Assembly: GCA_027315315.1 (NCBI GenBank)
Contig: DAHUYG010000060.1
Coordinates: 1-60,587 of the forward strand
Reading direction: 5' to 3'
From: Acidimicrobiaceae bacterium
GTDB lineage: Bacteria; Actinomycetota; Acidimicrobiia; Acidimicrobiales; RAAP-2
Length of the DNA stretch: 60,587 nucleotides
Position numbers and translations under genes: made by a program. The notes beneath the pieces were generated by a model. That model had not been told where the DNA came from. It made no database searches and saw only the letters and a list, made by a program, of their open reading frames with translations. Each line of letters begins with the position of its first letter. Positions within the stretch are counted from its first letter, which is position 1. Of the stretch, positions 27,249 through 36,784 are shown in pieces.

Positions 27249-28178
27249 ATGCGCACTAAGACACTCGGCAGTCTCGAGGTGACCGCGGTCGGCCTCGGCA
27301 CCAACAACTTCGGCTTCTTCATGGACGACCAGGAGTCCGTCGAGCGAGTCATCGACCGGGCGATCGACTCGGGCATCAACTTCTTCGATACCGCCGACGT
27401 CTATGGCCTGAGCGAGGAGCGCATCGGGATCGCCCTGCAGGGGCGTCGGGACAAGGTCCTTCTCGCCACGAAGTTCGGAAGCCCGATGGGCGAGGGGAAG
27501 GTCGGAGGCAAGCCCGACTATGTGCACCGGGCGATCGAGCGCAGCCTGCGCAAGCTCCAGACCGACCATGTCGACCTGTACCAGATCCATCGACCCGACC
27601 CCGAAACGCCCATCGCAGAGACGCTGGGCGCCCTCGGAGAGCTCGTCAGGGAGGGGAAGGTGCGCGAGATCGGGTGCTCGAACTTCACCGGCGCGATGCT
27701 CCGAGAGGCCGACGCTGCGGTGCGCGACGGGGCACCGAAGTTCGTGAGCGTGCAGAACCAGTACAGCCTCTTGGAGCGAAAGGACGAGCAGGACGCCATC
27801 CCCGAGTGCGAACGGCTCGGGATCGGATACCTCCCCTACTCGCCCCTCGCGAGCGGCCTCTTGTCTGGGAAGTACGTCCGGGGCGAAGTGCCGCCGGAGG
27901 GCACCCGCCTCCAGCGCTACGGCGAGCGAGCGGCGGGGCTCCTGAGCGAGTCGAACTTCGACAAGGTCGACGCACTCGGGCGCTGGGCCGCTGAACGCGG
28001 GCATAGCGTCCTCGAGCTCGCGATCGCTTGGCTCGTCGCAAAGCCCTTCGTGCCCTCGGTGATCGCCGGGGCGACCAAGCCCGAGCAGGTGAGCGCGAAC
28101 GTGGCGGCGGGTGATTGGGCGCTGAGCGACGAGGAGGTCGCCGAGATCGAGGCGCTCGTGGAGGCGCCTGCGGGCTAG
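27249..28178 (+). CDS. Aldo/keto reductase
   Basis: This 309-aa TIM-barrel NADPH-dependent reductase carries the full catalytic tetrad: D47 and Y52 (NFFDTADVYG), K75 (LLATKFG) and H114 (LYQIHRPD). The C-terminal NADP-binding strand is SVIAGATKPEQV. It reduces aldehydes or ketones; the substrate is unknown. ATG 27249 is 7 nt after TATACC, which may be the -10 of a leaderless promoter. It is divergent from the two-component operon. Confidence 0.93.
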   Translation: MRTKTLGSLEVTAVGLGTNNFGFFMDDQESVERVIDRAIDSGINFFDTADVYGLSEERIGIALQGRRDKVLLATKFGSPMGEGKVGGKPDYVHRAIERSLRKLQTDHVDLYQIHRPDPETPIAETLGALGELVREGKVREIGCSNFTGAMLREADAAVRDGAPKFVSVQNQYSLLERKDEQDAIPECERLGIGYLPYSPLASGLLSGKYVRGEVPPEGTRLQRYGERAAGLLSESNFDKVDALGRWAAERGHSVLELAIAWLVAKPFVPSVIAGATKPEQVSANVAAGDWALSDEEVAEIEALVEAPAG

Positions 28179-28238
28179 GCGCCCGGCGGGCCCGGGTGGC
28201 GATACTGTCCCGGGCACCCGAGAAAGCGAGGGCCGCCG

Positions 28239-28982
28239 ATGCCCGTCGTCACGATCTCCACGAGCCACGGCAACATGCCCACCTATGTGGCAGAACCGGG
28301 TGGGGCCAAGGCCCCCGGTGTCGTGGTCATCCATGACGCGCTCGGCATGAGCGGGGACCTCAGGGCACAGGCGGACTGGCTCGCGGGAGCCGGCTACCTC
28401 GCAGCGGCTCCCGACCTCTTCTACTGGGGCTCCAAGATGACCTGCGTCCGCACCGTGTTCCGGGACATACGGGCCCGTCAGGGTCGATCCTTCGAGGAGA
28501 TCGACGCCGTGCGCGAGTGGCTGTCCGCTCGCGAGGACTGCACCGGAAGGATCGGGGTGATCGGCTTTTGCATGGGCGGGGGCTTCGCCCTGCTCCTCGC
28601 CCCCGGGCACGGGTTCTCGGCATCGAGCGTCAACTACGGGTCGGCGCCCAAGTACGCATACGACCCGAACTTCTTGGAGGGGGCTTGCCCGATCGTCGGG
28701 TCCTACGGGGCGAGGGACGGCTCGCTGCGCGGAGGGGCGGCTCGGCTCGAGGCCGCCCTCGTGAAGGCCGGCGTGGCCCACGACGTGAAGGAGTACGGCG
28801 ACGCCGGGCACTCGTTCATGAACGACCACGAGGGACTGGGCGATCGGATGCCCCTCTACCTGGTCGTCTTCGGCAAGCTGTTGATGCACTCGGGGTATCG
28901 GGCGGAGTCGACCGCAGACGCCCGTCGCCGCATCGAGGAGTTCTTCGCCGATCACATGAAGTCCCCACCCGACGCACCCTGA
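28239..28982 (+). CDS. Dienelactone hydrolase family protein
   Basis: The 247-aa alpha/beta-hydrolase carries the Cys nucleophile elbow [11 protein letters not shown], the catalytic Asp in SYGARDGS and the His in [11 protein letters not shown]. It also has [15 protein letters not shown] near the N-terminus, matching the oxyanion region of dienelactone hydrolases. These enzymes open lactone rings, and many relatives act on other esters. GAGGG lies ahead of ATG 28239. It sits 60 nt after the aldo/keto reductase on the same strand, so the two may be cotranscribed. Confidence 0.88.
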   Translation: MPVVTISTSHGNMPTYVAEPGGAKAPGVVVIHDALGMSGDLRAQADWLAGAGYLAAAPDLFYWGSKMTCVRTVFRDIRARQGRSFEEIDAVREWLSAREDCTGRIGVIGFCMGGGFALLLAPGHGFSASSVNYGSAPKYAYDPNFLEGACPIVGSYGARDGSLRGGAARLEAALVKAGVAHDVKEYGDAGHSFMNDHEGLGDRMPLYLVVFGKLLMHSGYRAESTADARRRIEEFFADHMKSPPDAP

Positions 28983-29045
28983 TCGGGGTCGGGGCGGTCC
29001 CCCCTGGTCGAGGACCGCATCGGGGCTCACGTAGGGTGGCGCTCC

Positions 29046-29972
29046 GTGGCGCCGAATCCCGCGATCGTCCTGTCCGGGCTGGCCAAGTCCTACGGCGCTG
29101 TCGAGGCGGTGCGGGGGGTCGACCTGACCATCGCCCACGGTGAGACCGTGGCGATCCTCGGGCCCAACGGGGCCGGGAAGACGACCACCATCGACATGAT
29201 GCTCGGCCTCGCCCGGCCCGACTCGGGCACGGTGAGCGTGTTCGGGCGGACCCCCGCCCAGGCCGTCGCGTCCGGCGCGATCGGGGGGATGCTCCAGACC
29301 GGCACCCTGCTTCGCGACCTGAGCGTCCGAGAGCTCGTGACGATGGTTGCGTCGCTGTACCCGAACCCCCTGGGCGTCGACGAAGTCCTCGGCGTCACCG
29401 CCACCGCCGAGATCGCCGACCGAAGGACCCACAAGCTGTCCGGCGGCCAGACCCAACGGGTCCGGTTCGCCATGGCGCTCGTCTCGAATCCCGACCTGCT
29501 CGTCCTTGACGAGCCCACCGCTGCGCTCGACGTCTCGAGTCGACGGGACTTCTGGGCGATCATGCGCCGCTCCGCCGCAGGTGGCAAGACCGTGGTGTTC
29601 GCCACCCACTACCTCGAAGAGGCCGATGCCTACGCGGACCGGATCGTCTTCATGACCCGGGGCAAGATCGTGGCCGACGGACCGGCGACCGAGATCAAGG
29701 CCCGGGTCGGTCATCGCAGCATCCGGGCCACGCTCGTGGATGCCGATCCCGAGGAGCTCCGAGCGCTTCGGGGCGTGCTCAGCGTCGATCGCCGGGGTGA
29801 GTCCATCGTGCTCAGATGCCAGGAGTCCGATCAGGCCCTTCGGGACCTCCTCCTTCGTTACCCCGCCGTCCGTGACATCGAGGTCACCGGGGCTGGCCTG
29901 GAGGACGCCTTCATCGAGCTGACCGGCGACCCCGCAGAGGAGGACGACCAGCGCTCCGAGGGGGCCGCGTGA
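29046..29972 (+). CDS. ABC transporter ATP-binding protein
   Basis: This 308-aa ATPase of the CcmA/NodI-like exporter class has Walker A LGPNGAGKTTT, Q-loop MLQTGTLLRD, signature LSGGQTQRVRFA, Walker B LLVLDEPTAALD and the switch His in VVFATHYLEEAD. A ~70-residue C-terminal domain follows. Members usually export drugs, lipids or polysaccharides with a single-gene permease partner. It starts at GTG 29046 and its stop overlaps the permease start (GTGA). Confidence 0.93.
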   Translation: MAPNPAIVLSGLAKSYGAVEAVRGVDLTIAHGETVAILGPNGAGKTTTIDMMLGLARPDSGTVSVFGRTPAQAVASGAIGGMLQTGTLLRDLSVRELVTMVASLYPNPLGVDEVLGVTATAEIADRRTHKLSGGQTQRVRFAMALVSNPDLLVLDEPTAALDVSSRRDFWAIMRRSAAGGKTVVFATHYLEEADAYADRIVFMTRGKIVADGPATEIKARVGHRSIRATLVDADPEELRALRGVLSVDRRGESIVLRCQESDQALRDLLLRYPAVRDIEVTGAGLEDAFIELTGDPAEEDDQRSEGAA

Positions 29973-30697
29973 CCACGGTCCCCTACACCAGGCTCGAGGT
30001 GCTGCGGACGTTCCGCAACGTCCGCTTCTTCTTGTTCTCGATCGCCTTTCCCCTACTGCTCTTCTACATCGTCGCCGGCACGAACCGACACGCCAGGCTG
30101 GCCGGGATCCCCTTCCCCCTCTACTACATGGCCGGGATGGCGTCGTGGGGCGCGATGGCCTCGGTCATGGCCGGCGGGGCACGGATCTCGCTCGAACGCT
30201 CCGTCGGGTGGACCCGCCAGATGCGCATCACCCCGCTGTCCACGTTCGCCTACTTCCGCGCCAAGGTCCTGAGTGGCTACGTGATGGCGGCGGTCTCCCT
30301 CGCGCTCCTCTTCGCCGCCGGCCTCACGTTGGGGGTCCGTCTCTCGGTGGGCCACTGGTTCGAGATGACCGGGCTCATGCTCGTCGGCCTAGTTCCCTTC
30401 GTCGTCCTCGGGATCCTGCTCGGGCACCTGCTCAATTCGGAGTCGATGGGCCCGGCGCTCGGCGGTATCGTGGCGATCTTCGCCCTCATCGGCGGCGCGT
30501 GGGGGCCGATCGCCCGCTCGGGCACCCTCCATTCGATCGCCAAGGCGATCCCGTCCTATTGGCTCGTGCAGGCGGCGCACGTGTCCCTCGGAGCCGGTGT
30601 GTGGGGCGCACGAGGCTGGATCGTCCTCGCCGCGTGGACGCTCGTGCTCCTGCGGCTCACGGTGCGCGTCTATCGCAGAGACACCGCCCGGATCTGA
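29969..30697 (+). CDS. ABC-2 type transporter permease
   Basis: The 242-aa integral membrane protein has six predicted helices, including FFLFSIAFPLLLFYIVAG, MAAVSLALLFAAGLTLG, TGLMLVGLVPFVVLGILLG and GGIVAIFALIGGAWGPIA. This is the ABC-2 permease pattern that pairs with the upstream ATPase. GTG 29969 overlaps the ATPase stop by 4 nt, so the pair is translationally coupled. The exported substrate is unknown. Confidence 0.9.
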   Translation: MTTVPYTRLEVLRTFRNVRFFLFSIAFPLLLFYIVAGTNRHARLAGIPFPLYYMAGMASWGAMASVMAGGARISLERSVGWTRQMRITPLSTFAYFRAKVLSGYVMAAVSLALLFAAGLTLGVRLSVGHWFEMTGLMLVGLVPFVVLGILLGHLLNSESMGPALGGIVAIFALIGGAWGPIARSGTLHSIAKAIPSYWLVQAAHVSLGAGVWGARGWIVLAAWTLVLLRLTVRVYRRDTARI

Positions 30698-30768
30698 AAT
30701 CGGGCGGCGTCAAGGCCGCTGAGACGCCATCGCGTTTGCTTCGAGCGGCCAGTGGATCGCTCGAAACG

Positions 30769-32346
30769 ATGCGCCTGCCTTTCCCCCGGCGAGTACTCGG
30801 ATGCCTCGCCGTGCTCCCGGTGGGGCTCGCCATGCTGGCCGGACCGGCCGGAGCGACGGCCACGGCGCTTCAGGAGTACGTGAACGAGGGCGCGGCCGGG
30901 CACCTCTGGAACGCCTACAACCAGAGTGCGGACGCCCTCGGGCCCGACATCACCGGGTGCCCCTCGCCGATCTCCTACGGGCCCACCGTCCAGGACTTCG
31001 TGAAGAGCCCGGCCGGCGACCTCATGCCGTGGGTCAACGACGACCAGGGCGGCCATCTGTGGAACGCATACGACCTCAGCCAACTTGCGGGCGGGGGTGG
31101 ACCGGTCGGCGGCGACCCGTCGGCCGTCACGAGCGGTGCGACGGTGGACGTCTTCGTCCATCGGCGGCGAGCGGCGGGCAGATCGGCGGGGCGCCGAGCG
31201 CTGTGCTGGCCGGGAACCCAGCGGTGTTCGTCCGCTCTGCGTGGGGCGACCTGGTCGAATACGCCCAAGGTGCGAGCGGGTGGAGCGTGATCGACCTCAG
31301 CCAAGCGGCGATCGGGGGCACCAGTGCGCTCAGCGACAACGCGACGCTGCAGGTGTTCGTCCGGTCCGCGGACGGCGAGCTCTATGACTACCAGGATCAC
31401 GGGTCCAGCTGGCCGGCGGCCGATCTGTCCCAGGCGGCCGAGGGTGGGGGACGGTCGTCGGCAACCCGACGAGCGTCCTGCTCGGCCACAATCCATGTCT
31501 ATGCCGTGTCGAGCGTCTCGGGCCTGACCGAGTACGCCCAGGGTCCGCGCGGATCGGGGTGGGGCGCGTACGACCTCAGCGCCGACGCAGGGGGCGGCGG
31601 CGCCCAGGGGGACCCGAGTGCCTTGGTCGCCGGATCGCTCGTCCACGTCTACGTCCAGTCCTCGGTCGGACATCTCGCCGAGTACGTCAACGACGGTGCG
31701 GCCGGTCGCCTGTGGAACGCCTACGACCTGAGCTTGCCAACGCCGGCCCCGCCACCCAGCTGATCACCGTCGACGTCCCGAGCGCCGGCTCGACGACCGC
31801 CAGCCTCATCGCATGGCAACTCGTCGGGGGACGCTGGCAGGTGGCTTCGGGCCGTGGACCGCACACGTCGGCTCCACCGGCCTCTCGGACAACAAGCACG
31901 AGGGTGACGGCGCGACCCCAACCGGGGCCTACTCAATCGGGGCGACGATGTACGGCGTCGACCCGAACCCCGGCGTACAAGAGGCGTACCACCAGCTCGT
32001 GCGCGGCGACTGGTGGGACGAGGATCCATCGACTCCGGCCTACAACATGTTCCAGCACGTCCCCTGCGGCACGGCGCCGCCCTTCGGCGGCGACAGCGAG
32101 GCCCTCTGGCAGTCGGTGCCGGCCTACGACTACTTCGCGGTGATCGACTACAACATGAATCCCGTGGTCCCGGGGAGGGGCTCGGCCATCTTCTTACGCG
32201 TGGACACCGGGGTTCCAACCGCCGGATGCGTGAGCATCCCGCAGGCCGACCTCCTCCAGGTCCTCGACTGGTTGAGCCCGAGCGCCGGTCCGTTGATCGT
32301 GATCGGGACGGACGCGGAGATCCGGAATCTTCTAGGCGTGGCCTGA
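30769..32346 (+). pseudogene. Secreted L,D-transpeptidase with lectin-like repeats, frameshifted
   Basis: The gene reads as one protein only if several frame changes are allowed. Frame one has a signal peptide (MRLPFPRRVLGCLAVLPVG) and repeats of the type EYVNEGAAGHLWNAYNQS. The sense continues in a second frame after about 31160 (GGAPSAVLAGNPAVFVRS) and in a third near 31735 (LANAGPATQLITVDV). It returns to the first near 31850 for the YkuD catalytic domain, with GFGPWTAHVGSTG and the Cys site PTAGCVSIPQADL (Cys codon 32227-32229). A local compensating pair lies near 31452-31490. Intact relatives cross-link peptidoglycan by 3-3 bonds. The shifts are mostly one-base losses: gene decay or sequence error. 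Confidence 0.85.
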
Positions 32347-32707
32347 GCTGGCGGCCGCCCATGACGGGTGAAGATTCGCCTGCAGCGCTTGTGACGGAGC
32401 TCGGGACTCTCCGGGGCCCTCGGTCGCGATCCTCGATGTGCCGGCCGTTCTCGGACCGCTTCGCGGGCCGCTCCCGACCGGATCCCCCTCCGCCACGCAC
32501 GCGGGCCGGCCAACGACCCAAGTACCCAAGCGTCCGCGACCGCACCTTCGGATCAGCTGGGACCCAGCGGTGGAGTCGATGACAATGCGTCATCCAACCG
32601 AAGCGATCTTCTTATGGACAGCTGATCGGTTCCACAGCCCATCCGAAGGCCAAGGCCCCACGATGTCTCTCGTCGCACCGGACGCGACAAGAAGAGAGGC
32701 AAAGGAC
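32347..32707. other. 361-nt intergenic region
   Basis: No gene is apparent. A GATGAC-AATGC-GTCATC inverted repeat lies at 32578-32594. A purine-rich ribosome-binding region (AGAGAGGCAAAGGAC) precedes the next start. The remainder is GC-rich without clear structure. Confidence 0.4.
32578..32594. promoter_or_regulatory. GATGAC/GTCATC inverted repeat
   Basis: A perfect 6-bp inverted repeat with a 5-nt spacer lies 114 nt before the small secreted protein gene. An operator function is possible; nothing else supports it. Confidence 0.3.
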
Positions 32708-33025
32708 ATGAAACTCCGCACCAAGCAGGCAATCGCCGGCGTCATGCTCACCGGGGTCCTCGCCGGGGTCGGCACGGGGGTCGCCTTTGCGGCGAGCTCG
32801 TCCGCCGCCACCAGCGCGCAGACGCGCGCGGCGACGAGCTCGTCGAGCACCAATGGATCGGCGAGCACGTCGGCCCCGACGTCGTCGCCCACCACCCCGA
32901 TCCAGGGTTCGGCCACGCCGGGGGCAACCCCGAGCACAACCCATCCACCCCGGAGCGGCAACTGTCCGAACATGGGAGCCAGTTCCGGATCCAGTTCCAC
33001 CTCAGGCTCCACATCCTCGGGTTGA
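32708..33025 (+). CDS. Small secreted Ser/Thr-rich protein
   Basis: The 105-aa product begins with a clear signal peptide (MKLRTKQAIAGVMLTGVLAG, cleavage after AAFA-like VAFA/AS). The rest is almost only Ser, Thr, Ala, Pro and Gly, with TRAATSSSSTNGSAS and a single Cys in SGNCPNMG. It resembles a wall-spanning or low-complexity exported peptide; no domain is recognised. AAAGGA precedes ATG 32708. Confidence 0.65.
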   Translation: MKLRTKQAIAGVMLTGVLAGVGTGVAFAASSSAATSAQTRAATSSSSTNGSASTSAPTSSPTTPIQGSATPGATPSTTHPPRSGNCPNMGASSGSSSTSGSTSSG

Positions 33026-33136
33026 CCTCCGAGATTCGCAGTGGCCCCGGGCCCCAGCCCCGGGGCCGCTGCGCAACGGCCGGTCGTCGCTCCCGAGCTA
33101 CCCTGCTCGTACGCCTGATCGCGCCGGGAGGTGGCG

Positions 33137-34426
33137 ATGACCACGACGTACACAGCACCGAGCGGGTACTCGATCGAGAACGTCGGTTTCTGGACGAGAC
33201 CCCTTGCCGAGCGCATGGCGGACTTCGCCGCACTGCGAGAGCAGCATGCACTCGTCCCGGGGTCCTTCCCGGACACCGAGTTCGGTCCGGGCACGGACTT
33301 CTATTCGGTCATCCGCCACGCCGAGCTCTGTGAGATCAGCCGCAAGCCACAGCTCTTCTGCTCGGGGAAGGGCTCGACTGCGCTGCAGGACCTGCCACAA
33401 GAGGCCCTGGAGTATTTCGGCTCCTTCATCGCCATGGACGATCCCCGCCACGCCCGTCAGCGCCTCGTGGTTGGAAGCGCCTTCACGCCTCGTCGGTTGG
33501 CCACGCTCGTCGACTCGGTCGAGGCGATCTGTTCGGAGCTCCTCGACGAGATGTGCGAAAAGGGCCGGGTCGACCTGGTGGAGGCCCTTTCGGCACCCTT
33601 CCCCCTCCTCGTGATCTGCGACATGATCGGCATCCCGCGATCGGAGTTCCAGACGGTGCTCCAGGCGACCAATGTGATCCTCGGCGCGAGCGACCCCGAG
33701 ATCCTCCAGGGCCGTGACCCATTCGGCGCTCTCCTCGAGGCGGGTGCCACCCTCGTCGGTCTCATGGACGAGCTGGCCGCGGAGCGCCGGAAGAACCCGA
33801 CCGACGACCTCACCTCTGCGCTCGTGCATGCGGAGGTGGACGGACAGCGCCTTGCGCCCGAGGAGCTCGGACCGTTCTTCATCCTGCTGGCCGTGGCGGG
33901 GAACGACACCACCCGCACGGCCACGAGCATGGGCATGCATATCCTGGGCCAGCACGAGGAGCAGCGGCGCATCTGGCAGGACGACATCGCCGGCGTGACC
34001 TCGAGCGCGGTGGACGAGATCGTCCGCTTCGCCTCACCGGTGGTCTTCATGCGACGCACGGCAACCAAGGACGTCGAGCTGGCCGGCGAGCAGTACCACG
34101 AGGGAGACAAGTTCGTCCTCTTCTACGGTGCCGCCAACCGCGACCCGAGGGTCTTTGAGGACCCGGAGACCTTCGACGTGCGCCGTCACCCGAACCCCCA
34201 CGTCGGATTCGGCGGTCCGGGCCCGCACTTCTGCCTCGGGGCGCACCTCGCCCGGCGGGAGCTCGGGATCGTCTTCAAGCAACTCTTCGAGCGGATGCCG
34301 GACATCCACCCGGTCTCAGAGCCCGACTATCTGGCGCCCGGAGGTGAATTCGGGTTTCCGCTCGTGAGCGGGGTGAAGCACCTCCAGGTGGAGTTCACCC
34401 CGACCAAACCGCTCGGAAGATCCTGA
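33137..34426 (+). CDS. Cytochrome P450 (CYP125/142-like group)
   Basis: The 429-aa soluble P450 has MDDPRHARQRLVVGSAFTPR (C-helix), the I-helix oxygen motif AGNDTTRT, ExxR as EIVRFASP, and the heme loop FGGPGPHFCLGAHLARREL with ligand Cys366. The MDDPxHxxxR and AGNDTTR features are typical of actinobacterial steroid/fatty-acid hydroxylases related to CYP125, CYP142 and CYP124. The substrate is inferred only at class level. A GGGAGG 5 nt upstream selects ATG 33137 over GTG 33131. It is convergent with the kinase-like gene. Confidence 0.93.
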   Translation: MTTTYTAPSGYSIENVGFWTRPLAERMADFAALREQHALVPGSFPDTEFGPGTDFYSVIRHAELCEISRKPQLFCSGKGSTALQDLPQEALEYFGSFIAMDDPRHARQRLVVGSAFTPRRLATLVDSVEAICSELLDEMCEKGRVDLVEALSAPFPLLVICDMIGIPRSEFQTVLQATNVILGASDPEILQGRDPFGALLEAGATLVGLMDELAAERRKNPTDDLTSALVHAEVDGQRLAPEELGPFFILLAVAGNDTTRTATSMGMHILGQHEEQRRIWQDDIAGVTSSAVDEIVRFASPVVFMRRTATKDVELAGEQYHEGDKFVLFYGAANRDPRVFEDPETFDVRRHPNPHVGFGGPGPHFCLGAHLARRELGIVFKQLFERMPDIHPVSEPDYLAPGGEFGFPLVSGVKHLQVEFTPTKPLGRS

Positions 34427-34429
34427 GGC

Positions 34430-35506
34430 TCAGCCGGCCCGGATCGCCTCCGGAGCACCCAGGTCCGCCGCCATCTGGGCCGATCTGTTGGCCATGGCCA
34501 TGAACATCGCATCGCCCCTGTCGGTGCGCCCCACCATCAACGACGCCAGTACCGCCATGACGAGGCTCGAGTAGCTGAACCGCACATACTCGTTCCAGCA
34601 CTGGTCGAAGGAGAAGTCCCCGACCCCGTAGTCCTCCACCAATTTCGCGTGGTAGCGGGCCAGGAGCTCCCGTTCGCAGCGACGCCGGGTCTCGGCATCG
34701 AACGCGTTGCCTAGGAAGTAGGCGATGTCGCGGGTCCCCTGGCCCAGTTGGATGGTCTGCCAGTCCACAACGGTGAGCGGTGGGCGCCCCTCTCCGTTAC
34801 CGAAGAGCATGTTGTCGAGCCGGAAGTCGCAGTGGGCGACCGTGCGGGGCCCCGGAGCGCCGTCTGCCGCTGCCACGAGCTCGCCCAGGTGGGGGCCGGC
34901 TTCGAGGGTAACCGGCTCGAGACGGTCCCGGTAGCGCTCGACGAACGCGTCCCACAGCAAGGGCATCGCCTGACCGATACTGCCCCCCTGGTTTCGCACC
35001 AGCCACCGCAGTTCGCCAAGGGTGGGATCGCCCCACCGCGGCCCGTGGAGCTTCGCCGCCTCGTCAATGGCGAGCTCGGCCTGGGCCACCGTGCATCCGG
35101 CGATCTGGTCTCCTTGGACCGCCGGGGCAAGGTCCTCCATCACCACGACAGCGTTTGGCGTCCCGGCCACAACGTCGGCGAAGTAGCAGCGCGGCCGGCT
35201 GATGTCCACCGTCGCAGCGAGATCACGGTAGAAGGCGACCTCGGTCTCGTAGGTGGCGAACTGCACGCCGGCCGCCGCACTCACCGGATCGCTGGCGCCG
35301 AATTTGCACACCACGGTCCCTGGCCCCGGCGTCCCCTCGTAGGTCAGCTGGAAGCGGACGTTGTCGCCGACCTGGCCCGTGCCGATCGCCTCCCAGTCGA
35401 GCGAGACGACGGCGCTCTCGGGATCGATCGCCTCCGCCTCGCGGAGGACCTCGGTCAGCCATTCGACGGTGACGTCCTCGGGGGTTGAAACGAGGCGGGG
35501 GGTCAC
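34430..35506 (-). CDS. Phosphotransferase-family protein (APH/EcKinase-like)
   Basis: The 358-aa protein of the aminoglycoside phosphotransferase superfamily has KFGASDP with the ATP-binding Lys region and VVVMEDLAPA at the hinge. The catalytic loop is HCDFRLDNMLF (Brenner motif HxDxxxxN) and the metal site is VVDWQTIQLGQG. Close relatives in actinobacteria are annotated as ecdysteroid-kinase-like or APH domain proteins and cluster with P450 and steroid-like catabolism genes. GTG 35506 has GGAGAAG upstream; ATG 35569 would overlap the previous gene by 32 nt and lacks a ribosome site. Confidence 0.85.
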   Translation of the reverse strand: MTPRLVSTPEDVTVEWLTEVLREAEAIDPESAVVSLDWEAIGTGQVGDNVRFQLTYEGTPGPGTVVCKFGASDPVSAAAGVQFATYETEVAFYRDLAATVDISRPRCYFADVVAGTPNAVVVMEDLAPAVQGDQIAGCTVAQAELAIDEAAKLHGPRWGDPTLGELRWLVRNQGGSIGQAMPLLWDAFVERYRDRLEPVTLEAGPHLGELVAAADGAPGPRTVAHCDFRLDNMLFGNGEGRPPLTVVDWQTIQLGQGTRDIAYFLGNAFDAETRRRCERELLARYHAKLVEDYGVGDFSFDQCWNEYVRFSYSSLVMAVLASLMVGRTDRGDAMFMAMANRSAQMAADLGAPEAIRAG

Positions 35507-35537
35507 CGCCTTCTCCGGGGCCGAGGCCGCCGTGCCC

Positions 35538-36521
35538 TCATGCCGGAAGGACTCCCTCCACCACTGCATCGGGAAAGTAGCGGTGATGACGAGCCCCGGT
35601 GATCTCGTAGATCGCGCTGCCCACCCGGCCATCGTCGGAGCGAATTCGCATCTGGCTCAGGCCGCCCCGGTGGAAGGGTTCGTAGGGCCGATCGAACGTC
35701 CCCTCCGCCTCCACGGTGATTTTGCGGCCCCCGGCCAGCGTGAACGTGCTGGTGCCGGCGAGCCCGGCGACGCCCTCGCCGTGCTCGCCGTAGATGGCGT
35801 CCTTGCCGTCGGGACCTACCCAGCCCATCTCGTGGTGGAAGTCGACGATCGGGATGGGGTTGCTCTTGTCTGCGCCGGCCCAGCAGCCGTCGGTGTACAC
35901 CCGCGCCCCGTTCGCGTATTCCCAATGCCAGACCCCGAGGAAGCCGTCCTCGAACTGGAGCTGGAACCACATCCAAAGAGGACAACGGCCGTGATCACGG
36001 ATCCCCCAGGAGTGGTCCCGCTGTCCCACCCATCCGTCGACCTCATAGCTGGTCCCGCCGAGGGAGTAGGTGCCGTGGTACGTGCCCGACTGCAGGATGT
36101 GGCTTTGGTCCCAGATCGTCTCCTCGCCGGCCCGCATTGTGCCCCGGCGAAGGCAGTAGGGCTGGGTTCGGGCGAGGAACGTGAGGTCGAGGCCGATGCC
36201 CGCCCTCGCCGGGTCCGCGTGCAGCCGGAGCTCCTCGAAGGGTCGGACGACCTCCACCCGTGCGCCACCGACGTCGGTCGTGTGGGGGTCGCCGTCGTAG
36301 GGGCGGACCAGGTAACCCATGAAGGGCTCCCCGCCGACCTTGCCCATCTGGATCGAGTCCATCTGCCCGCGCGCCGGGAAGTGCGCCATGGTGAAAAACA
36401 CCACGTCTCCGCGCGCGTCGGGCCGGTGCAGGTCGAAGAAGTAGCTCTCCCGCCAGAACTGGTGCGGTATCGCCACGTGGGGGAGGAGGTCCGGTAGCTG
36501 GTGGACGAAACCCTCGTCCAT
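35538..36521 (-). CDS. DUF7065/DUF7064-like protein (lipocalin-like, CrtC-related fold)
   Basis: The 327-aa protein begins with PHQFWRESYFFDLHRPD and has GYLVRPYDGDPH, YEVDGWVGQRDHSWGIRDHG and WMWFQLQFEDG. This is the beta-rich pattern of the DUF7064/7065 proteins formerly grouped with hydroxyneurosporene synthase. The function is not established, but family members commonly neighbour APH-like kinases, P450s and short-chain dehydrogenases. ATG 36521 is preferred; the 35 upstream codons look non-homologous. It is the first gene of a two-gene operon with the kinase-like gene (31-nt gap). Confidence 0.75.
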   Translation of the reverse strand: MDEGFVHQLPDLLPHVAIPHQFWRESYFFDLHRPDARGDVVFFTMAHFPARGQMDSIQMGKVGGEPFMGYLVRPYDGDPHTTDVGGARVEVVRPFEELRLHADPARAGIGLDLTFLARTQPYCLRRGTMRAGEETIWDQSHILQSGTYHGTYSLGGTSYEVDGWVGQRDHSWGIRDHGRCPLWMWFQLQFEDGFLGVWHWEYANGARVYTDGCWAGADKSNPIPIVDFHHEMGWVGPDGKDAIYGEHGEGVAGLAGTSTFTLAGGRKITVEAEGTFDRPYEPFHRGGLSQMRIRSDDGRVGSAIYEITGARHHRYFPDAVVEGVLPA

Positions 36522-36784
36522 CGCAGTTGGGCGCCGGAGCGCGTGCTGTCCGGTTGGCGTAGCGGAGGTCACCGGCACCGGAGCATAGGGCCCGTGCAAG
36601 CGGACCCGCGGTTCGGCGGTCACCAACTCGGGCCGGTCGCTTCGCTCCTCACCGCGCCCGGCCCCAGGTCACCGCGCGTCGCGGCGCGGCCCGTCGGTCG
36701 CTCGTGGCGCCGGGTGGGCGAACGACCCGCCCAGATTGCCGATACGACTATCGACCAGCGGATCCCGACTAACCTCTGGAGGTC

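Noticed and set aside
24979..27282. 767-codon plus-strand frame opposite the kinase and regulator
   Set aside because: It mirrors two well-defined signalling genes on the other strand and shows no conserved motif.
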